Shown here: one piece after another, positions 26,235 through 34,247 of the stretch
How positions within the stretch are numbered: position 1 is the stretch's first letter
Layout of the letters: each line of letters starts with the position of its first letter
The notes under the pieces: model-generated
The model's input: only the letters and a program-made list of their open reading frames with translations
Databases searched by the model: none
Told to the model about the DNA's origin: nothing
Program-made: the position numbers and the translations under genes
Origin: an uncultured bacterium
GTDB lineage: Bacteria > Cyanobacteriota > Vampirovibrionia > Gastranaerophilales > Gastranaerophilaceae
DNA length: 64,000 bases
Direction of reading: 5' to 3'
NCBI GenBank assembly: GCA_949284985.1
Contig: CASDWY010000023.1
Coordinates: forward strand, 1 to 64,000

Positions 26235-28739
26235 TTATTTTACAAATGGCAAAGACAAACGATCTAATATATCCTTATAAAAAGCTGTATTTATATTAAG
26301 TCTTTGTCCTATTTGCAATAATAGCAATACAAATTGTCTATTTTCTTTTAAATCTTCTTTATTTTTTTGTGACTCGAGAATTACCCCAAGTTCATGATAA
26401 ATTTTTGCAAAATAAATATTTTGAGCCTCTGCTATATTAATTTTTAAATCCAGTTTTTCTACATAATCAAAAAGTTCTAAAACAGTTTGGGCACGATGTA
26501 TTTCAAGATTCCTTGAAAGCGCAAAAACTTCTTTTATAATTTTTTGAGTAAATACTTTATTTGCTTTTTCTTTATCAAGTTCTACATCAATTAAGGCTGC
26601 TTCATTTTTAACTTCAATAGCATTTTGAATTGATGCCTCATTAATTTCATCTTCGCACTCAAGCACAAAATTATTAAAATCTTGACTTAAAGTATACTGC
26701 GCAGCAATTTTAAACTCTTGAGGTATATTTAAATTTAAATTTTTCAAATGACGCATTGAGCCTCTGCCTTGAGCATAAAGATCCCGATATATGTTTTTGA
26801 ATTTTGAAAGCTCATCTTGTAAAACTTTGCGTAAAAGCTTTCTTCTTTCATCAACAAATATATCTCTGAGTGTAAAGTATTCTCGTCCGAAATATTCATC
26901 TATTTTACGAATGCTTTCTGTCAACGGATAGCTCAAAAACGCTTCAGTTAAATCTTTTTGCATATTGTTATATTCACTTAAACTAACAAATTCCTTAATT
27001 GCACAATGGAAATCACCACCACTATACCTTAACAGAGCAAAAGTTAAATCCTGTTTTTCAAGTGTAATTTGTGACTCAACCTCAATTCGGCCAATCAACA
27101 TTTCTGTTTGACCTTTTTCTAATTTTTTATATGCTATTTTCTTAACGTTATAACAGTATACCTTGCTTTCTTTTTCAAAATCTTCATAGATAGAATTAAC
27201 AGCCCAAAGACAACCTATTTGCCTAACTGACACAACTGACGGTTTAACAAATTTATTATAAATATCACGCCCATTCCCCATTCCTGCAACGTTGCTCTGA
27301 GCTTCAGAAAGAATTTCCAAAAATTCTGTTTCAAAATCTTTTGCTGTAAAATCACTAGCGAGTTGAATAGCTCGAGCAGCATATTTCATTATCTGCACTG
27401 TTTCAATACCCGAAATATCCGCAAAAAACCAACCACAACTTGTATACATAAGCATAGCCTGACGTTGAATTTCCATAAGTTTCATAGCAAAAACTTTATC
27501 TTCTTCACTGAGACCAGGCTTAAGATTTTCTGCAAAGAACTTTTTTATACTCAATTCATTTCTATCTAAAATAACATCAATATAGTTATTACGAGCATTC
27601 CAAAAATCATAAAAATATTTTTCGCCCTCAGCCTCACAAAGCACAATCAGTTCATCTCGCAAATAATCAAGTGCGTTTCTAAGCGGCTTACGCCATTTTT
27701 GGTTCCAACCAGCACGACCACCGGTTGAACACCCACAATCCTCTTTCCACCTGCCTACACCATGGAAACAACTCCAAGACGAAGCTTGTTTAATTTCAAC
27801 TTCACATTCCGGAGGAAATTTTTCCAAAAACTCTGCATAATTTGTAACTATAAACCCATCTTGGACAGCCTTTACTCTTAATAAATATGCAAGAGCCATA
27901 TCTCCAAACTTTGTATGGTGACCATAACTTTCACCATCAGTCGCAATATTTACAAGCTGGGTAAAACTACGCTGAGCAGATATTCCATCCTGCAAACGCT
28001 TAGCAAACTTATTTCCATCTCTTAAGAGCTCATCAAAAGCAACTGAACGAGAAATAGCACCATCATAGAAAAACAAATCAACATATTTTTTCGGATCTGA
28101 CTTAATATAATACCTATATGGACGAGCCGGATCTATATTTCCCCAGCTAACATCCTGCCAATCTTTTTCGCCAATTTTCCTAAATTTATCTGCTTGGAAA
28201 GGTGAAAGTATCGTAAATTTAATACCCTCGTTTGCTAAAACTAAAAGTGTTTCATCATCAACAGCAGTTTCTGCAAGCCATATTCCCTCTGGTTTTCTGC
28301 CAAAACGATATTCAAAATCTTTTACTCCCCATATAACTTGTGTATATTTATCAGAAGTATTTGCTAGTGGCATAATCATATGATTATAAACCTGTGCAAG
28401 AGCATTCCCATGTCCAGAATGTTCTCCAATACTCTTAGCATCGGCTTTTATAACTCGTTCGTACGTCAAAGGAGCATGCTTTTCCATCCATGACATTAAA
28501 GTCGGTCCAAAATTATAACTCATGTACGAATAATTATTAACTAAATCTATCACCTGATTTTTATCATCAACAATTTTTGATACAGAATTTGGATCATAAC
28601 ACTCCATATTAATCCGCTCATTCCAATCATGAAAGGGTAATGCACTTTCTTGCCGCTCAATAGCCTCAATCCAAGGATTTTCTCTCGGTGGTTGATAAAA
28701 ATGTCCGTGAATAGTTAAATATACGTCTTTTTTTGCCAT
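26235..28739 (-). CDS. glycoside hydrolase family 57 protein with DUF3536
   Basis: An 834-residue cytoplasmic enzyme. The N-terminal GH57 (alpha/beta)7 barrel starts with YLTIHGHFYQPPRENPW. The probable nucleophile is Glu157 in GIWLAETAVDD, and the probable acid/base is Asp268 in ATDGESYGHH. The C-terminal half is the helical DUF3536 region (including GRGSMRHLKNLNLNIPQEF). GH57 members act on alpha-glucans as amylases, 4-alpha-glucanotransferases or branching enzymes; the exact activity of the DUF3536 group is not settled, but glycogen turnover is likely. The gene is monocistronic by spacing, with the OB-fold gene upstream on the same strand. Confidence 0.93.
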   Translation of the reverse strand: MAKKDVYLTIHGHFYQPPRENPWIEAIERQESALPFHDWNERINMECYDPNSVSKIVDDKNQVIDLVNNYSYMSYNFGPTLMSWMEKHAPLTYERVIKADAKSIGEHSGHGNALAQVYNHMIMPLANTSDKYTQVIWGVKDFEYRFGRKPEGIWLAETAVDDETLLVLANEGIKFTILSPFQADKFRKIGEKDWQDVSWGNIDPARPYRYYIKSDPKKYVDLFFYDGAISRSVAFDELLRDGNKFAKRLQDGISAQRSFTQLVNIATDGESYGHHTKFGDMALAYLLRVKAVQDGFIVTNYAEFLEKFPPECEVEIKQASSWSCFHGVGRWKEDCGCSTGGRAGWNQKWRKPLRNALDYLRDELIVLCEAEGEKYFYDFWNARNNYIDVILDRNELSIKKFFAENLKPGLSEEDKVFAMKLMEIQRQAMLMYTSCGWFFADISGIETVQIMKYAARAIQLASDFTAKDFETEFLEILSEAQSNVAGMGNGRDIYNKFVKPSVVSVRQIGCLWAVNSIYEDFEKESKVYCYNVKKIAYKKLEKGQTEMLIGRIEVESQITLEKQDLTFALLRYSGGDFHCAIKEFVSLSEYNNMQKDLTEAFLSYPLTESIRKIDEYFGREYFTLRDIFVDERRKLLRKVLQDELSKFKNIYRDLYAQGRGSMRHLKNLNLNIPQEFKIAAQYTLSQDFNNFVLECEDEINEASIQNAIEVKNEAALIDVELDKEKANKVFTQKIIKEVFALSRNLEIHRAQTVLELFDYVEKLDLKINIAEAQNIYFAKIYHELGVILESQKNKEDLKENRQFVLLLLQIGQRLNINTAFYKDILDRLSLPFVK

Positions 28740-28817
28740 AAGCCAGATGACTCCCTAATTCTATCAAATTAATTCTAATAATATTATTATAGAGTCATAA
28801 TTAATTTTTTCAAATAG

Positions 28818-29351
28818 TTAGCTTGCTTTTATCGGCTTTTTAGAGGATATAACCGTTAACTTTGTAATCTCTATCCAAGGATCTGACATAGCTGTAGAAA
28901 AGACTTTACCCTCAATAACTACTTTATCCCCAGATTCAAGATCAATAAACTTTTCCGCTGTTTTTCTCGATAAAAACAACTTCATTTCCGGTAACGGCAT
29001 AACATGATCTGTCACATCATCTCGGCGAATTAAAATTCCTATATAGTCCTCTGACTTCTTCATAGCCGGCTTATAATCCAATCCCAATGTTGAAAACTTA
29101 TCAAAAGTTGCTTTCATTTTTATATTTTTATTCAAATATGCCTGTGGATTTTTAACCACCTCTAACGGTGAAACCTCAATAAATGCAGATTGCGCAACAT
29201 TTTGTGCTGCTTGAGGAGTCGTTTTTACACTTACTTTATTTGAAGATTGAATTGCAGCTTGCTGCGCATATGAATTTCCTGCTTCAAATACTCCATATGC
29301 CCCTGCTCCAATTAAAACTGCTGCCAAAAAATATATTATTTGTTTTTTCAT
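28818..29351 (-). CDS. exported OB-fold-like protein
   Basis: A 177-residue protein with an N-terminal signal/anchor (MKKQIIYFLAAVLIGAGAYGVF), a Gln/Ala-rich spacer to about residue 55, and a compact beta-rich domain: NPQAYLNKNIKMKATFDKF, YIGILIRRDD, GDKVVIEGKVF and PWIEITKLTVI. This order resembles the tRNA_anti-like OB fold of small secreted proteins. GAGGAAA lies before the ATG. It is divergent from the ROK kinase gene with a palindrome between them. Function unknown; probably periplasmic. Confidence 0.72.
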   Translation of the reverse strand: MKKQIIYFLAAVLIGAGAYGVFEAGNSYAQQAAIQSSNKVSVKTTPQAAQNVAQSAFIEVSPLEVVKNPQAYLNKNIKMKATFDKFSTLGLDYKPAMKKSEDYIGILIRRDDVTDHVMPLPEMKLFLSRKTAEKFIDLESGDKVVIEGKVFSTAMSDPWIEITKLTVISSKKPIKAS

Positions 29352-29409
29352 GACAATTTCCTCACTGTGTTTTTATTAATTCTAGCATATATATAAATTA
29401 ATTTTAAGC

Positions 29410-29431
29410 AAATTAATCAATTGATTAATTT
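29410..29431. promoter_or_regulatory. 22-bp perfect palindrome in a divergent promoter region
   Basis: The core AATTAATCAATTGATTAATT (29411-29430) is its own reverse complement, and the match extends one base on each side. It lies between the exported OB-fold gene (minus) and the ROK kinase gene (plus), 52 bp before the latter. This is the expected form and place of an operator for a dimeric regulator; the binding protein is unknown. Confidence 0.45.
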
Positions 29432-29482
29432 TTTTTATATTTTAGGTTAATATTTTATTGTAAGAACCTTAAGGAAATATAA

Positions 29483-30436
29483 ATGGAATATGCTATAGGT
29501 ATTGATTTAGGCGGCACAAAAGTTCTCGTCGGGCTTATTAATAAACAAACCGGAGAAGTCCTTTTTTCAGTTAAGAAAAAAACAAAAAAAGATAAAGGCC
29601 CACAAAAAATTATTGAAAAAATTATTGAATCAATTCACGAAATTTTAAACGAAAATATAGTAGAAAAAACTCAAATAAAATCTATAGGTATTGGTGCTGC
29701 AGGACAAGCAGACAGAAAAAATGGCGTTTTACTTTCTGCACCTAACTTAGATTGTTTTAACGTAGAATTTAAAAAAATTATAGAAAAAGAATTTTCAATT
29801 CCTGTTTTTGTTGGGAATGATGTTGAAATAGCAACATTAGGAGAAATGAAGTTTGGCGCAGGCAAAGGATTTAAAAACCTCGTATGCGTTTTTGTCGGCA
29901 CAGGAATAGGCTCCGGGATTGTACAAAACGGTGAGCTATACACAGGAGCAACAGGAACTGCAGGCGAAATTGGTCATATAGTAGTTGACTATGGAGGACG
30001 GCAATGCACTTGCGGTGCTATGGGCTGTTTAGAGGCTTATGCTTCTCGCTCTGCAATAGAAAAAAGGATTACAGGCGCACTAAAAAAGGGTAGAAACTCA
30101 GTAATTCTAGACTATTTACAAGACGGAAGACCGTTATCCTCAAGCATAATTCAAAAAGCTTTGGAACAAAATGATGAGCTTGTTACCCAAGCATTGGATG
30201 AAGCCAGTGAATATCTTTCAGCAGGACTTGCAAGCATTATAAATTTTATAAACCCCGAACTAATTATTCTCGGGGGCGGTCTCATTGAAGCTATAGACTA
30301 CTTCTACAAAAAAACTATTATAAAAGCCCACGTTAAAGCATTACCTATACCTGCTATGAAAATTCAATTTAAAAAAGCAAATTTAGGTGATTTTTCTGGT
30401 ATTATTGGCGCAGCATTTCTTTCAGATAGGACATAA
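29483..30436 (+). CDS. ROK-family sugar kinase, probable glucokinase
   Basis: A 317-residue cytoplasmic ATP-dependent hexokinase of the ROK family. It has the phosphate-1 loop GIDLGGTKVLVGL at residues 6-18, catalytic VGNDVEIATLGE, phosphate-2 GTGIGSGIV, EIGHIVVDYGG and the zinc motif CTCGAMGCLEAYAS (CxCGxxGCxE). No N-terminal DNA-binding domain is present, so it is a kinase and not a NagC/XylR-type repressor. Glucose is the likely substrate, fitting glucan breakdown by the GH57 enzyme nearby. AAGGA lies before the ATG. The 3' end is 10 bp from the rmuC start. Confidence 0.93.
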   Translation: MEYAIGIDLGGTKVLVGLINKQTGEVLFSVKKKTKKDKGPQKIIEKIIESIHEILNENIVEKTQIKSIGIGAAGQADRKNGVLLSAPNLDCFNVEFKKIIEKEFSIPVFVGNDVEIATLGEMKFGAGKGFKNLVCVFVGTGIGSGIVQNGELYTGATGTAGEIGHIVVDYGGRQCTCGAMGCLEAYASRSAIEKRITGALKKGRNSVILDYLQDGRPLSSSIIQKALEQNDELVTQALDEASEYLSAGLASIINFINPELIILGGGLIEAIDYFYKKTIIKAHVKALPIPAMKIQFKKANLGDFSGIIGAAFLSDRT

Positions 30437-30446
30437 AGGAAAACAT

Positions 30447-31541
30447 ATGGAAATTATTACTTTTATAATCGGAATTATTATTGGAGCTGTAATTATGTTT
30501 GCGGCTATAAAATCAGCAGAAAAAAAATCGAATGATAAAACAGATGCAACACTCGATAAAATACATAAGGAAATGCAATTATATTTTGAAAATATTGCAA
30601 ACAAAACTTTAAAAGAAAATTCCCAAGAAATTTCCAATCAAAATAAAGAAAGACTAATAGAACTGTTAACTCCATTTCGTGAACAAATAGAAAAATTTGA
30701 AAAAAGAGTAGAAGAAAACATTCATAAAGAAACAGAACAATTCTCAAAACTAGATACAAACATAAAATATGTACTAGAAACCGGGAATAAACTTTCACAT
30801 GATACTAATAAACTTGCAACTGCACTAAAAGGTGATTCTAAAACCCAAGGTCGATGGGGTGAACTTGTGCTTGAGCGTATTCTTGAAGTATCCGGTTTGC
30901 GTAAAGATGAAGAATACTTTACACAAAAAAGTTTTGACACAAAAAAACCTGACGTAGTAGTTCTTTTATCTGAAAAACGCTGTATATATATAGATGCAAA
31001 AACATCATTAGCACCTTATGACAACTACATTAACTCAATTGATGAAATTGAAAAAGAAGCAAGTCTAAAAATGTTCAAAGAGTCTGTAAAAACACATATC
31101 ATGGGGCTTGCCAAAAAAGAATATATTGAAATTGACGAATACAATTCCCCGGAATATGTTTTAATGTTTATTCCAATTGAAAGCTGCTACAACTTGTTGT
31201 TTGCTGACGACGCTCAATTATGGGACTTAGCTTGGAAAAACAAAATCATGCCTGTTTCTCCATCAAACCTGCTTGCAACACTAAAAATAATCAACTCATT
31301 CCACACAGTAAATCGCCAGAACAAAAACGCACTGGAAATTGCCTCCCTTGCAGGAAAAATGATAAACAAATTTGCAGCTCTTTGTACTGATTTACAAAAA
31401 ATAGACACTAGCCTAAAATCTGCCCTAACAAAGCTTGCAGGAAAAGACAATATAATTCGAAACATTGAAAGAATGGAAGAACTTGGTGCAAAAGATGTTA
31501 AGGCTATTCCTGCATTAAATATTTCGGAAATTAGTGACTAA
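30447..31541 (+). CDS. rmuC: RmuC-family DNA recombination protein
   Basis: About 364 residues from the ATG at 30447, chosen because AAAGGA precedes it and because it begins with the N-terminal membrane anchor MEIITFIIGIIIGAVIMFAAI; the longer frame from 30387 overlaps the ROK gene. A coiled coil (residues about 30-110) leads into the PD-(D/E)XK nuclease-like domain with GDSKTQGRWGELVLERILEVSGL, KPDVVVLLSEKRCIYIDAKTSLAPY and MFIPIESCYNLLF. RmuC limits recombination at inverted repeats and is linked to phage and recombination defence. It is probably co-transcribed with the ROK kinase. Confidence 0.93.
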   Translation: MEIITFIIGIIIGAVIMFAAIKSAEKKSNDKTDATLDKIHKEMQLYFENIANKTLKENSQEISNQNKERLIELLTPFREQIEKFEKRVEENIHKETEQFSKLDTNIKYVLETGNKLSHDTNKLATALKGDSKTQGRWGELVLERILEVSGLRKDEEYFTQKSFDTKKPDVVVLLSEKRCIYIDAKTSLAPYDNYINSIDEIEKEASLKMFKESVKTHIMGLAKKEYIEIDEYNSPEYVLMFIPIESCYNLLFADDAQLWDLAWKNKIMPVSPSNLLATLKIINSFHTVNRQNKNALEIASLAGKMINKFAALCTDLQKIDTSLKSALTKLAGKDNIIRNIERMEELGAKDVKAIPALNISEISD

Positions 31542-31546
31542 ACTAG

Positions 31547-31900
31547 CTAATTTCCGTACATACCATTTAAAAGCCCCTCTATTATAGGGTTTTTTATAAT
31601 AGGCTCAAGTCCATCTTTTGTAGGTAAACAACCAAACGGGTTAATCAATGAATTAGAATACAACCAAGTTCGCATAATTTCTTTCTCTCTTTTTGCTCTT
31701 GCAGAATTTCTAAAAGAATCTTTTTGAGGAACCCTTTCTAACTTAAGTTTTTTGTTGTCAATAAGTTCTTTAAGCTCACGCATAGAAATTTCTTGAGGAG
31801 TAGAATTATTACGTTGGAGAAAAATTTTATTATCGCGTTTAAGGGCGATAATACTTTCTCCATCATTAGTTGTAAACATTACTTTAGCTACACTACTCAT
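31547..31900 (-). CDS. small protein of unknown function
   Basis: About 117 residues from the ATG at 31900 (AGGGG about 11 nt upstream); a longer frame starts at 31951 but has no ribosome site. The N-terminal half contains beta-strand-like VMFTTNDGESIIALKRDNKIFLQRN followed by a helix; then a basic SFRNSARAKREKEIMRTWL and a hydrophobic end, PIIEGLLNGMYGN. There is no signal peptide or known domain. It is convergent with rmuC, 5 bp apart. Confidence 0.6.
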   Translation of the reverse strand: MSSVAKVMFTTNDGESIIALKRDNKIFLQRNNSTPQEISMRELKELIDNKKLKLERVPQKDSFRNSARAKREKEIMRTWLYSNSLINPFGCLPTKDGLEPIIKNPIIEGLLNGMYGN

Positions 31901-32026
31901 GAAATTTTTAACCCCTAGTTGTATTTTACAAAAAACATAAGAATAAAACAAATTGCCGTACAGTCATAACTCCATTAACATTTTTTTACAATAAAAATAA
32001 AATTTAAGATTATAAACAAATTATAC

Positions 32027-32055
32027 TTGACATTAATTTATGCTCACAATAATAT
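32027..32055 (+). promoter_or_regulatory. promoter of the tRNA-Gln gene
   Basis: TTGACA (32027-32032), a 17-bp spacer and TAATAT (32050-32055) give a near-consensus vegetative promoter. An alternative -10 TATAAT is at 32053-32058 with a 20-bp spacer. Transcription would start about 12 nt before the tRNA. Confidence 0.65.
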
Positions 32056-32074
32056 AATAAATGTACACAGCCAG

Positions 32075-32146
32075 TGGGGCGTCGCCAAGTGGTAAGGCAG
32101 CTGGTTTTGGTCCAGCCATTCAGAGGTTCGAATCCTTTCGCCCCAG
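32075..32146 (+). tRNA. tRNA-Gln (anticodon UUG)
   Basis: The 72-nt cloverleaf is clear. The acceptor stem TGGGGCG pairs with CGCCCCA with G as discriminator. The anticodon stem GCTGG/CCAGC encloses the loop TTTTGGT with anticodon TTG, and the T arm contains GGTTCGAATCC. CCA is not encoded. It is a single tRNA gene with its own promoter and terminator. Confidence 0.97.
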
Positions 32147-32160
32147 ATTTAGACGACAAG

Positions 32161-32193
32161 AAGCGTTTTTGAATAATTCAAAAACGCTTTTTT
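32161..32193 (+). terminator. rho-independent terminator of tRNA-Gln
   Basis: The stem AAGCGTTTTTGAA/TTCAAAAACGCTT closes a tiny loop and is followed by a run of T residues to 32193. It begins 15 bp after the tRNA 3' end. Confidence 0.85.
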
Positions 32194-32394
32194 GTTGTTG
32201 ATCTAAAATCTAAATCCAAAATCTGCAAGCCCTAGTTTGGCGGTTATTCCACGACATCTATGATTTTAGAAGTTTTGGAAAAATGATTTTATTATCCTTG
32301 TTTAAATTAAAAACTCCTGCTAATTATAAATTTTTTCTATATTAGATCAAAATTATTAAAAAAATTAATAACTAACTTAAGAAAAAAGCCAATC

Positions 32395-32799
32395 CTACAT
32401 AACACCTTTTTCATTCAAGAACGCTTTATATTCTTTATCATCATTCATTATGTGGTTTACAACCCAATTCTTAAGAAATATAGCAACTTCAAAATGTAAT
32501 GTAAACTTATCTGCTTCAAAATCTTTTCTAAACTGCTCCAACTTTGACAGAAAGAACTGATGAGCTTGTTTATGCGTCTCATAATGCGGATAACCATTTT
32601 CATTCAAACATTTTTCTTCCACCTCTAGATGCGCTTTAGAATATTTCTCAAGTCTTGCCAAAATTCTTGCCATAGCAAGTCTGTCTTCTTTATCCTGCAT
32701 TGCTTCATATACTTATTTAATTATATCCAAAAGATATTTATGCTGTTCATTAAACAGCTTTACACCAACGTCATACCTATCATCCCACTGAAATTGCAT
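32395..32799 (-). pseudogene. bacteriohemerythrin interrupted by an in-frame stop codon
   Basis: Read from the ATG at 32799 (AGGAGA upstream) the frame gives MQFQWDDRYDVGVKLFNEQH and eight more residues, then TAA at 32713-32715. It continues in the same frame as VYEAMQDKEDRLAMARILA to a normal end at 32395. Together that is 134 codons, the usual size of a single-domain O2-binding hemerythrin. Diiron ligands are visible on both sides: His20 before the stop; His57 and Glu61 (HLEVE), the HYETHKQAH histidines and HIMNDD after it. An internal ATG at 32700 could start a 101-residue piece, which would lack the first helix and one iron ligand. One base change explains the lesion. A sequencing error or readthrough remains possible. 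Confidence 0.85.
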
Positions 32800-32928
32800 A
32801 AAAATATATCTCCTAAAACTTTTATAATACCTATATACTCGCAATTACTCTCTTTGACAATATAACTAAACAATTTACAAAAAATTTTAAATTTATCCCC
32901 TAAAAACACTATTAACAGGGTTTTTGTA

Positions 32929-32957
32929 TTGACGATAATCATAAAAACTGTTATTCT
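32929..32957 (+). promoter_or_regulatory. promoter of the prepilin gene cluster
   Basis: TTGACG (32929-32934), a 17-bp spacer and TATTCT (32952-32957) with an extended TG just upstream. Transcription would start about 10 nt before the first prepilin ATG at 32975, whose AAGGA lies in that short leader. The following genes are spaced 4 to 30 bp apart, so this one promoter could serve all six. Confidence 0.6.
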
Positions 32958-32974
32958 TAAATAAAGGATTAATA

Positions 32975-34234
32975 ATGAAAAAGAAGGCATTTTCATACTT
33001 AGAATTAATTTTTGCTATGATAATTATAGTGGTGTTAATGTTTATGACTCTACCACTTATTACAAGAAGTGCCAAAAAACAATCCTTAAACGTATTTGGG
33101 GAATACAGATGCTATATTAAAGGAAATCAATTTTTTGAGCAATCCAGGTTCAATAATGACAATCTTAGCGAGCCTAAACAAGTAAACTCTTGCATTTTTT
33201 CAAGACCAACAGGAGCAACTGCCTTTAAAATAACCCTTATAGGAGGAGGCGGCGCAGGAAACCTGCAAACAACAGCACCAACTTTCGTATATAAAACACT
33301 TGAAGATAACATGCCCTCAGTATCCTTTAACGATGCGAATGGAAACGCCCAAATCAACAATATAACAAACCCTTTTGGGACTGGACCATTATCTGCTACA
33401 ACTTTACACCTACATATATCTGGCAAAGATGTAATATACACACATCCTAATACAGGAACAAGCTTTATTGTCAATGGTTTTACTCCTTTTAGAGTAACAG
33501 ATGCCATTAGAACGGTTCCAAACCGCGGAGGAGAAGCAGGTAGTGTTCACACAATAAGCATTCCGGCAGAAAACATGCCATTCGATAATAATGGACAAAT
33601 AGAAATAAATAAAAGTGCCACTAGCACTGCCACAATATTCAATACTGGTATTAGAATAGCTCAACCATCTGCCGGAAACGGATATTCCACTTTTATTAAA
33701 ACAACAGTAAAAAACGGTGAAAATTTACCAAATGACATTTGTGTACACAATAGCACCAGTACTCTTTGCCAAGCTAAAGGCGGAAACCAAGCTAGCAACA
33801 CTTTAATAGATACAGATCTTGAAAATATTTCTGCAACTGTTGGGGCAAAATACACCATTATACCTGGCAAAGACGGGGGTTACGACTCCAGGGTAGCCGC
33901 TTCTGCCGGTCCGGCAGGAACCGGTTCTACGTGTGCTCCAGATCCAACAAAACCAACGACAACTTGTCTTAGTTCACCTCTTGTTACTGAACTGGGGGCA
34001 GGCAGTGGAGGACCTGCAAAGGCTATATCAATTTCTTCTCCAGCCAATTACACTTTCCAAGAATATCACATTTTAAAAATGTATAGGACTATCAATGGAC
34101 AAAATGTGTATTTAAACGACAATTATAACCTCTACTTACAAGGCACACCACCGAAATCAATCCCGACTTTTAATGCCCAAATACAAGGGAACATAGGTCA
34201 AAGTGGTGGCGGAGGAATTATTATAGAATGGTAA
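32975..34234 (+). CDS. prepilin with glycine-rich adhesin-like domain (A)
   Basis: A 419-residue protein. The class III signal is MKKKA|FSYLE, with Ala at -1 and Glu at +5, then a hydrophobic helix to about residue 29. Cys46 and Cys73 (in NSCIFSRP) flank a short loop. A glycine-rich domain then starts at FKITLIGGGGAG (residues 84-95) and closes with GQSGGGGIIIEW at the C-terminus. The two next genes share this frame: Cys...CxF..P, an ITLIGGGG strand and a final Gly-rich turn ending in I-[EQ]-W. Such glycine-rich endings resemble phage receptor-binding tips built of polyglycine-II helices. It is first in a six-gene cluster. Role inferred: tip or minor pilin with surface binding. Confidence 0.82.
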   Translation: MKKKAFSYLELIFAMIIIVVLMFMTLPLITRSAKKQSLNVFGEYRCYIKGNQFFEQSRFNNDNLSEPKQVNSCIFSRPTGATAFKITLIGGGGAGNLQTTAPTFVYKTLEDNMPSVSFNDANGNAQINNITNPFGTGPLSATTLHLHISGKDVIYTHPNTGTSFIVNGFTPFRVTDAIRTVPNRGGEAGSVHTISIPAENMPFDNNGQIEINKSATSTATIFNTGIRIAQPSAGNGYSTFIKTTVKNGENLPNDICVHNSTSTLCQAKGGNQASNTLIDTDLENISATVGAKYTIIPGKDGGYDSRVAASAGPAGTGSTCAPDPTKPTTTCLSSPLVTELGAGSGGPAKAISISSPANYTFQEYHILKMYRTINGQNVYLNDNYNLYLQGTPPKSIPTFNAQIQGNIGQSGGGGIIIEW

Positions 34235-34247
34235 TTAAAGGTGGCAT

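Noticed and set aside
32698-32713. Recoding of TAA as sense, or a programmed event, in the hemerythrin gene
   Set aside because: TAA is used as the normal stop in many genes here and no recoding signal is visible; kept as a lesion or error.
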